DNA of 52,003 bases, from NCBI RefSeq assembly GCF_010993775.1, contig NZ_WOTO01000066.1:1-52003 (forward strand), read 5' to 3'. Made by a program: the position numbers and the translations under genes. Below the pieces are notes generated by a model. That model was given only the letters and a program-made list of their open reading frames with translations, ran no database searches and was not told where the DNA came from. Positions 45,994 to 52,003 of this stretch are shown piece by piece (position 1 is the stretch's first letter; every line of letters starts with the position of its first letter). Source of the stretch: Fodinicola feengrottensis. GTDB taxonomy: Bacteria > Actinomycetota > Actinomycetes > Mycobacteriales > HKI-0501.

Positions 45994-47337
45994 TCAGAGC
46001 AGGCCGGCGGCTTTGAGTTCGAGATAAGCGTCGGCGACCTTGGAGGCGAAGATGTCGGCGGGTGCGTCGACCACTTCGACGCCGGCACGGCGCATAGTGG
46101 CGATGATCCGGCGGCGGTCGCCGAGCGCGCGTTCGGCGGCGGCCCGGGCGTAGACCGCCTCGGAGCCGCGTTTGCGCTGGTCGCCGGGGGTGATCGGGGC
46201 GGCCATCGCGGCCACTGTCGGGTCGCTGGGGGTGGCCAGTACGACGGTGTGCCGGGCGGTCAGGGCGCCCAGTACGGGCAGCAGGCCGTGTTCCAGGGCA
46301 GCCGGTTCCAGCGCGGTGAAAAGCACCACCAGCGATCGCTTGCGCTCGGCCCGGAGCACCTCGCTGACCATCAGCGAGAAGTCGGTTTCGACCAGCCGCG
46401 GGAAAAGTCGAGCCATCGCCTGGACCAGGCTGGGCAGGATGTTGGCGCGGTGCGCACCGGTCACCCGGGATTGCACATCGGTGTCGACGGCGAACATGTC
46501 CACCCGGTCGTCGGCCCGTGCGGCCACGGCGCCGAGCAGCAGGCAGGCGTCCAGGGCGGCGTCGAGCCGCGGGATGTCGGCGACCCGGACGGCGGACGTA
46601 CGGCCGGTGTCGACGACACAGACGACCTTGCGATCGCGTTCCGGACGCCAGGTCCGTACCACGACAGTGTCCCGCCGGGCGGTGGCTCGCCAGTCAATTG
46701 ACCTCACGTCGTCGCCGTCGACATATTCCCGCAGCGAATCGAATTCGGTTCCCTGACCGCGCCCGCGAACGGCGAGTTTTCCTTCCAGCTGGCGAAGTTT
46801 GGACAGCTTCTCCGGCAGGAACTTGCGTGAGGTAAAGGGCGGCAGCACCAGCAGTGTCCACTGTGGAGTGATCCGCCGCGCGGTCTTGCGCCGGGTCTGC
46901 CGGAAGGCGAGCCGCATCGGCCCGTACGCCCGGACGGTGACCGATCGGTCCGCCGATCGCCTCGCCGGGTCGGCGTCAATGTCGTCGTGACGGTGCCACT
47001 TTGGCCTGGGCGCAGGGAAATGCGATGCGCGTACGGCGTCGCACCAGCCGACGGTAACCACGCGTCCCGTACCAGCGCTCGCAACGGCCGTTTACCGGCA
47101 TGGGTGAGGTGCAGGTCGACAGTGACTGTTTCGCCCAGCCGACTCTGCAGCGCGCCATCTCGGTGCATACGTACTTTTCGTGGCGCTGCGGCCAAACTCC
47201 AGTCCACCACCAGCAGCAGGAACAGCACGGCGACACAGATCAGCAAGCCGATCCACGGAGACAGGCCAAAAAACGCCCCACAACGGCATCAGCACCACAC
47301 CGGCGGCGAAAAGGACGACCGCTCTTCCGGTCAGCAT
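45994..47337 (-). CDS. DUF58 domain protein of the MoxR system (two frameshifts)
   Basis: About 447 residues. ATG 47337 (MLTGRAVVLFAAGVVLMPLW), with two N-terminal helices (second in LICVAVLFLLLVVDWSLAAA; break near 47250). A beta-rich segment GDTVTVDLHLTHAGKRPLRA-like precedes a break near 46965. Then comes the DUF58 signature GTEFDSLREYVDGDDVRSID with WRATARRD, a VWA-like region (VVCVVDTGRTSAVRVADIPR) and SLVVLFTALEPAALEHGLLP. DUF58 proteins are partners of MoxR ATPases; their targets in actinobacteria are not established. Follows moxR by 7 bp. Confidence 0.85.
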
Positions 47338-47344
47338 GGCGAGG

Positions 47345-48616
47345 TCAACGCGGAGCGGGGACGCTCGCCAGCACGGTGTCCAGCACCCCGTCGGCGGTGA
47401 CGCCCTCCAGCTCCGCCTCCGGCCGGACCGCGACCCGGTGCCGCAGGGTCGGCCGGGCCAGGGCCTTCACGTCGTCGGGCGTCACGTACCCACGGCCGGA
47501 CAGCCACGCCCACGCCTTCGCGGTCCCCAGCAGCGCGGTCGCGCCACGCGGCGAGGCACCTAGCGAGAGCGACGGCGACGACCGGGTCTGCCGGCAGATG
47601 TCCACCACATATCCGAGCACCGGGTCGGCGATCTGCACCTTGCGGACGGCCTCCCGGGCAGCGGCCAAGTCGTCGGCGCCAGCCACCTGTTGTACGCCGG
47701 CGGCGGCGGCAGGTCCCGCGGGTCGAAGCCGGCGTTGTGCGCCTGCACGACCCGGATTTCGTCGTCCCGGCTGGGCAGCGGCACGGTCAGCTTGAGCAGG
47801 AAACGGTCCAGCTGCGCCTCGGGCAGCGGGTAGGTGCCCTCGTATTCGATCGGGTTCTGGGTCGCGCACACCACAAACGGGTCCGGCAGCTGGCGGGACT
47901 CGCCGTCGACGGACACGGTCCGCTCCTCCATGGCCTCCAGCAGCGAGCGAGGCCTGGGTCTTGGGAGGCGTCCGGTTGATCTCGTCGGCGAGCAGCAGGT
48001 TGGTGAACACCGGCCCGGCCCGGAACGAGAACTCGGCCGTACGAGCGTCGTAAATCAGCGAGCCGGTGACATCGCCGGGCATCAGGTCAGGGGTGAACTG
48101 GACCCGCTTGTGGTCCAACCGCAACGTGTGGGACAGCGTGCGTACGAGCAGCGTCTTCGCCACGCCGGGCACGCCCTCAAGGAGCACGTGGCCACGGCAC
48201 AGCAACGCGATCACCAGGCCGGTGACGGTGGCATCCTGGCCGATCACCACCTTGGCGACCTCGCTGCGCAGCCGGGTCAGCGCGTCCCGCGCGTCATCGC
48301 CGCGCGGGTCCGGTGCGATCTCGGCCGGCCGGTCGGAGGACTGCTGATACGCCGGCGGCGGAGTCTCGTCGTGCGCCGCCACCAGCGGCTCTTCAAGCGT
48401 GGGTTCGGCGGCCGGCGGGTCCGCTGGCATCGGCTCCTGCCCGGAGTCAGATCCGACCACGGGCTCCGGCTGGTCCGTCGGCGGCTGCTGCCACTCGGAC
48501 CCCGACGTGGGTGGCTCGGCCGGCGGCTGCTGCCACGTCGACTGCGGGTTGGGCGGTGGCGGGTAGGGCGGCTGCGCCGGAGGGCGAGGTGGGAAATACT
48601 CAAAGCTCTGCGTCAC
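47345..48616 (-). CDS. MoxR-family AAA+ ATPase with proline-rich N-terminal extension (two frameshifts)
   Basis: About 423 residues. The first hundred or so residues are low-complexity, Pro/Gln/Glu-rich (FPPRPPAQPPYPPPPNPQST), unusual for MoxR cores. The ATPase follows: IGQDATVTGLVIALLCRGHV, Walker A LLEGVPGVAKTLLVRTLS, FTPDLMPGDVTGSLIYD and Walker B NLLLADEINRTPPKTQAS. After a break near 47950 come LLEAMEERTVSVDGESRQLP, VVCATQNPIEYEGTYPLPEA and QLDRFLLKL. A break near 47690 precedes AVRKVQIADPVLGYVVDICR and GASPRGATALLGTAKAWAWL. A chaperone-like ATPase acting with DUF58 proteins. GTG 48616 overlaps the DUF4350 stop. Confidence 0.88.
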   Translation of the reverse strand: MTQSFEYFPPRPPAQPPYPPPPNPQSTWQQPPAEPPTSGSEWQQPPTDQPEPVVGSDSGQEPMPADPPAAEPTLEEPLVAAHDETPPPAYQQSSDRPAEIAPDPRGDDARDALTRLRSEVAKVVIGQDATVTGLVIALLCRGHVLLEGVPGVAKTLLVRTLSHTLRLDHKRVQFTPDLMPGDVTGSLIYDARTAEFSFRAGPVFTNLLLADEINRTPPKTQASLAAGGHGGADRVRRRRVPPAAGPVCGVRDPEPDRIRGHLPAARGAAGPFPAQADRAAAQPGRRNPGRAGAQRRLRPAGPAAAAGVQQVAGADDLAAAREAVRKVQIADPVLGYVVDICRQTRSSPSLSLGASPRGATALLGTAKAWAWLSGRGYVTPDDVKALARPTLRHRVAVRPEAELEGVTADGVLDTVLASVPAPR

Positions 48617-49879
48617 TGCTGCGGTCCCTCCGGGTTATTGCCCTGATCGGCGCCGGCTCGGCCGATCGTGAGTTGGGTCAGGTAGTCGTCCACCAGCCGG
48701 TCCAGCTCGGTGGCCAGCGCCAGCAGGCCCTGGTCGTCGGTCGGCGGCGGGCTGTAAAGCAGTCGATGGATCTCTTGGGTCGTACGCCCGCTGCGCTGCG
48801 CCAACGCGATGATGAGCGCGCGCGGATCGGGGTCCGCGCCGAGCCCGAGCGCCGGCGTGATCCGGGCCAGCGCCCCACCCCGCAACGACTCAGCGGCGAG
48901 CTTGCGAGCGCCTGCCCGGCGATAGAGCCGCGCGCGTCCCTCAACGGTCTCGGCGGACCGTACGACCACCGGCAGCGGCTCCGGGACCGGGACGCCCAGC
49001 CGGCGGGCCTGCCACAGCGCGACCAGCACTCCGGCGAGGATCAGGTAAAGGGAAGCGGCATCCACCCAGGGCGGGAACAGCGCTTGGGAACCGTCGCCGC
49101 CCTCGCTGCTGGCGGACTCCGGCTGGTCCAGGTAGAGCCACTCGACCCGGCTGTGGGTAGACAGCAGGTTGATGCCCAGCGCGGCGTGCCCGTACCCGGT
49201 CAGGTGCTCGTTGGTCAGCAGGTTGGCGTCGCCGAGCAGCGCGAACTCGGGACCGGTGGAGTCGCTGACCAGCAGCAGCCCGCCCTGATAGCAGCTGGTC
49301 ACGTGGGCGGCGTGGATCGTCTTCGGGAGATAGCCGGCGCCGTCGAAGTCGATGCTGCCGGCCGCTTTCGCTTCCGGCGCGTCGCAGTTGGGAGCAACCG
49401 GCGAGGTCGCCGGGAAGTCGCCGAAGTCCAGGTCGGGGAGAGCACGTGCAGCGCTCCTCGATCAGGCGCCAGCAGGACCACGCGGGTCGACGGCGGCAGC
49501 GCTTTCAACGACTGGATCGTTCGTACGGACAGCGGCGCGGTGTCCGGGATCAGCAGCGTGACATCGCCGCCCAGCCCCGCCTTCAGCGCGTCGGCGCTGG
49601 TGGACGGGGTATCGACCGGAGTGCCGTACTGCTCTCGGTCAGCACCCGCAGCGCGTTGCCGCCGTCCGGCCGGTACGAGTGCGGGTTGAGGGTGCCGGTG
49701 TCGCTGCTGTCGAGGTCGACGATGAACACCACGCTGGCACCCGCGATGACCAGCACGAGGATGAGCAGCGGCAGCCACAGCCAGCGCCAGGCGCGGCTGG
49801 CGACCGCGCTCGCTTTGGGGTCTTTGTACGCACCTGGGGGCGGCGGAGGCGCGAGGGTGGGCGGCGCGACGACGGTCAT
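48613..49879 (-). CDS. DUF4350 domain membrane protein (two frameshifts)
   Basis: About 422 residues. ATG 49879 overlaps the DUF4129 stop (ATGA). A proline-rich leader and one N-terminal helix (WRWLWLPLLILVLVIAGASV) precede the DUF4350 domain: TLNPHSYRPDGGNALRVLTE, break near 49632, DALKAGLGGDVTLLIPDTAP, RTIQSLKALPPSTRVVLLAP, break near 49440. It continues LVSDSTGPEFALLGDANLLT, INLLSTHSRVEWLYLDQPES and a second helix, ASLYLILAGVLVALWQARRL. A cytosolic helical tail follows. Standard member of the MoxR-DUF58 cluster, role unknown. Confidence 0.84.
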
Positions 49880-50596
49880 CGTGGCTGGGCCTCATCGCCG
49901 TTGTCGGTTTCGCTGCCCGGCAGTGCCCAACCGGCGCCGACGAGCTCATCGGTGCTGACGGACGGCTTCGCGGCGGCCACCGTCGCGAACACCTCGCGCA
50001 TGGTCGCGTCGTCGGCGGCGGAAGCCGTCCGACTGCCGTACCAGATGTCGCTGAACAGCTGTGCGCCCTCGCGCAGTCGGTCGGTGGCGTCCGGCAGCGA
50101 ACGGCGGACCGCGGCGACGATCTCGGTCACCGTTCGGCCCGGCCGCGGATCGAGCAGGTCACGTTGCTCCAACGACCGTACGATCGCGCGGAGCCGCTCC
50201 CGGACCGCCTCCGCATAGCGGCCGTCCGCCGCGTACCGGTCGGCGAGGTTGGTGTGGCTGTCGGCCGTACCGGTGCCGAGCTTGAGTTCCGGCTCACCGC
50301 CGCGGATCGTCTTGGCGGGCAGCCCGTAGCGCCAGATCAGCACCGCGACCAGCAAAAACACCGCGACCACCACGATCAGGAGAAGCCAGTTGTTGGCTGC
50401 TGAGCCCTGCGTACCTGGGCTGAGGTGTCGGCTGAGCCAGTCCATGAAGTCGTTTCAGCCAGCGGTCCAGCAGGGACCGCTCATGCTGCTTATATGCCTC
50501 TTTGGACAGCTCTTTCGCGGCGGCTTTGCGCGCTTCGTCACCGCCGACGGGCGTGTGTTTGTACGGCAGCAGGAGCAGCGTGGGCAGGGTGATCAC
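49876..50596 (-). CDS. DUF4129 domain protein (one frameshift)
   Basis: About 240 residues. GTG 50596 (ITLPTLLLLPYKHTPVGGDE) overlaps the upstream membrane-protein stop (GTGA). A helical segment (EARKAAAKELSKEAYKQHER) precedes a break near 50450. One transmembrane helix (NNWLLLIVVVAVFLLVAVLI) and the DUF4129 block follow: HTNLADRYAADGRYAEAVRE with RLRAIVRSLEQRDLLDPRPG and TVTEIVAAVRRSLPDATDRL. DUF4129 also occurs at the C-terminus of transglutaminase-like proteins in MoxR clusters. Confidence 0.85.
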
Positions 50597-51546
50597 CGGG
50601 CCACCCCGCGCCGGCGCCGCCGGTTGGCCAGCAGGACCTCGATGTCCAGCCCCTCTCCCCGCATCCGGCGATCGGCGTAGAGCACGCCGGAGTTGAAAGC
50701 CACGAACGGCGCGATCAGGGCGCCGGTCACGAGCGCGACCAGCTCGGCGCCGAAGAGCAGCCCGAGCAGGACCGGGGTGGTCTCCCCGAGGAAACCCAGC
50801 AGCAGGAGCGCGCCACCGCCGTAGATGGCGCCGGTCACTAGGGTCAACACGCTCTGGATCACGCTGGCCAGGAAACGGATGAGGATCACCCGCCCGCTGT
50901 CCCGGCCGGACAGCGCCGCCGACCGGCGGATCGCCCGGAACGGGTTGAGCCGTTCCAACACCGTCGTCGGGGCCGCCATCGACGTCAGCGGCTGCACCGC
51001 CATCCATCCGATGGACAGCAGGAGGAACGAGGAGATCAGCGAGGCGATGCTCTCGATCGCGCCGATCACCAAGCTGACGCCGATCAGGGCCGGCCACCGC
51101 CCGCGCATCTTGCGTCGGACCCGGCGCAGCGACGGCTCGACGCCGGTCACCGCATCGTCGGCGACGATCGACAGCATCCCGGAGAGCGCGGCGGTGCCGG
51201 TGTATGTCAGTGCCGTCACCGCGAACGTGGCGCCGGCGATCGACAGCAGCAACGCGAGGGTGCCGGCGACTCCGTTCGTGTCGACGGTGGCCGCCACCAC
51301 GGCGACCAGCGCCGCCATCGGCAACGCGACGAGCTGCACGGCGACGGTGGTGAGCGCGCCGAGCGTCAGGCTGATCCGCGGCCAGCGCCGGACCATGTCC
51401 CACGAGTAGTCAATGACCTCACCGACCGCGAGCGGTCGCATCGGGATGCTGGGCACGCCTCTGACGTCCGCCTCGGCCACCCCAGGCGAGGCCTGTGCGG
51501 GGTTCGCCGCGGTCACGGCCGCCGCGGCGTCTGCGGTCGCGACCAT
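50593..51546 (-). CDS. Polytopic membrane protein at the head of the MoxR cluster
   Basis: An intact 317-residue protein with six hydrophobic segments (SLTLGALTTVAVQLVALPMA, AGTLALLLSIAGATFAVTAL, AIYGGGALLLLGFLGETTPV and others). The conserved opening is RPLAVGEVIDYSWDMVRRWP, and a late block reads IAPFVAFNSGVLYADRRMRG with EGLDIEVLLANRRR. This matches the DUF7847 / 'glycerophosphoryl diester phosphodiesterase membrane domain' type commonly found beside DUF4129 genes in actinobacteria. First gene of the cluster; the stop overlaps the DUF4129 start. Confidence 0.8.
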   Translation of the reverse strand: MVATADAAAAVTAANPAQASPGVAEADVRGVPSIPMRPLAVGEVIDYSWDMVRRWPRISLTLGALTTVAVQLVALPMAALVAVVAATVDTNGVAGTLALLLSIAGATFAVTALTYTGTAALSGMLSIVADDAVTGVEPSLRRVRRKMRGRWPALIGVSLVIGAIESIASLISSFLLLSIGWMAVQPLTSMAAPTTVLERLNPFRAIRRSAALSGRDSGRVILIRFLASVIQSVLTLVTGAIYGGGALLLLGFLGETTPVLLGLLFGAELVALVTGALIAPFVAFNSGVLYADRRMRGEGLDIEVLLANRRRRRGVAR

Positions 51547-51618
51547 GCCGCCATCGTGTCACGCCTCGTCAGCCCGCACCCGTACGACCGCCCACCACCG
51601 AGCCCGATGGGGCAGCCC

Positions 51619-52003
51619 TCACGGCGTGCGATTCGCGCGATTGCGGTACGTGCGGGTGTTGTGCCGGTTGCCGCAGCCTTTTGGGCTGCACCAACGGCCA
51701 TTGTGCGGTTTGGAGTTGTCATAGAAGACGGTGTGGCAGTCCGGCGCCGCGCACATTTTCACCCGCCGCCAGGTGCCGTCGACGGTAGCCATCGTCGCGG
51801 TGGCCAGCAGGGCGGCGAGCGCATGGCGGACCGTTCCGGCGATCGCCGCTGGGACCAGGTTGATCAAGCCGTCCGGTTGGATGTCGGCGTACAGCGGAAG
51901 TTTGCGGGTGAGGTCGGCTGTCGGGGGCCTCGTCTTGAGCGCTGTCGCGGTGCGCCTGTGCGGCATTTCGCAACGCCGTCCGCAGCCGGAGGGCGAGCGC
52001 GCA
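51619..52003 (-). CDS. CGNR zinc-finger protein, N-terminus beyond the window (one frameshift)
   Basis: Partial gene entering from the window edge. The 5' part reads LALRLRTALRNAAQAHRDSA; a break near 51920 leads to ADLTRKLPLYADIQPDGLIN, VPAAIAGTVRHALAALLATA and the zinc finger CAAPDCHTVFYDNSKPHNGR with WCSPKGCGNRHNTRTYRNR. The CGNR signature is intact. Presumed ABATE-type transcription factor, a second member in this window alongside the gene at 37864-38350. The 72-bp gap to the membrane-protein gene shows nothing notable. Confidence 0.8.
   Translation of the reverse strand, partial: ARSPSGCGRRCEMPHRRTATALKTRPPTADLTRKLPLYADIQPDGLINLVPAAIAGTVRHALAALLATATMATVDGTWRRVKMCAAPDCHTVFYDNSKPHNGRWCSPKGCGNRHNTRTYRNRANRTP

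Noticed and set aside
48313..49689. Long plus-strand open frame opposite DUF4350
   Set aside because: Shadow of the GC-rich minus-strand genes; no recognisable domain.

Overview
The window is about 52 kb of very GC-rich DNA from an actinomycete. The evidence is GC-dominated third codon positions, many GTG starts, actinobacterial families (SCO4848-type membrane protein, CGNR zinc fingers, DUF3052, a MoxR/DUF58/DUF4350/DUF4129 cluster), Tat-type lipoproteins, and sugar ABC operons without their own ATPase. I cannot name the genus from sequence alone. No rRNA, tRNA or CRISPR array was recognised.

A caveat governs every gene call. Roughly two thirds of the genes, including housekeeping genes such as trpS, purB, galE and moxR, read correctly only if one or more single-base frameshifts are allowed. 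Many of these fall in homopolymer or short GC-repeat runs. The simplest explanation is uncorrected insertion/deletion errors in the sequence, so I annotate such loci as whole genes and give the approximate break positions.

Layout. 1-1410: a PspC-domain remnant, an unknown small gene and a DUF6585-like membrane protein. 1449-6290: purB with an upstream TPR-like gene (minus), divergent from an MMPL transporter (plus). 6273-6789: a repeat-rich convergent intergenic region with two long perfect hairpins and two families of tandem repeats. 6782-13587 (minus): a nucleoside uptake and salvage operon (BMP lipoprotein, ATPase, two permeases, cytidine deaminase, thymidine phosphorylase). 13849-20389: sdhC-sdhD without sdhAB, a 185-bp inverted-repeat-bounded element, an SCO4848-type protein, two tandem D-alanyl-D-alanine carboxypeptidases, a YihY protein, a LigT-type phosphoesterase and trpS. 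20511-22137: a quinone oxidoreductase/TetR divergon with three matching palindromes. 22156-25133: an M36 (fungalysin-like) secreted protein with altered zinc-site residues.

25288-34932 is a galactoside locus. One arm (minus) is a sugar-binding lipoprotein, two permeases and a GH36 alpha-galactosidase. The divergent arm (plus) is DeoR-galT-galE-galK. Together they would import alpha-galactosides, release galactose in the cytoplasm and feed it into the Leloir pathway. 35030-39313 holds small membrane proteins, DUF3052, exonuclease III, DoxX, a CGNR regulator and an RDD protein. 39384-40380 is SpoIIM-like.

40377-45758 (minus) is a compact operon: secreted GH20 hexosaminidase with two DUF4082 modules, an SDR lacking the usual catalytic lysine, a PIG-L deacetylase and an enolase-superfamily enzyme. 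It looks like an amino-sugar or acetylated-glycan oxidation route. It sits between RDD/SpoIIM and the MoxR-DUF58-DUF4350-DUF4129 membrane cluster (45994-51546), genes that are usually contiguous. The window ends in a second CGNR protein.
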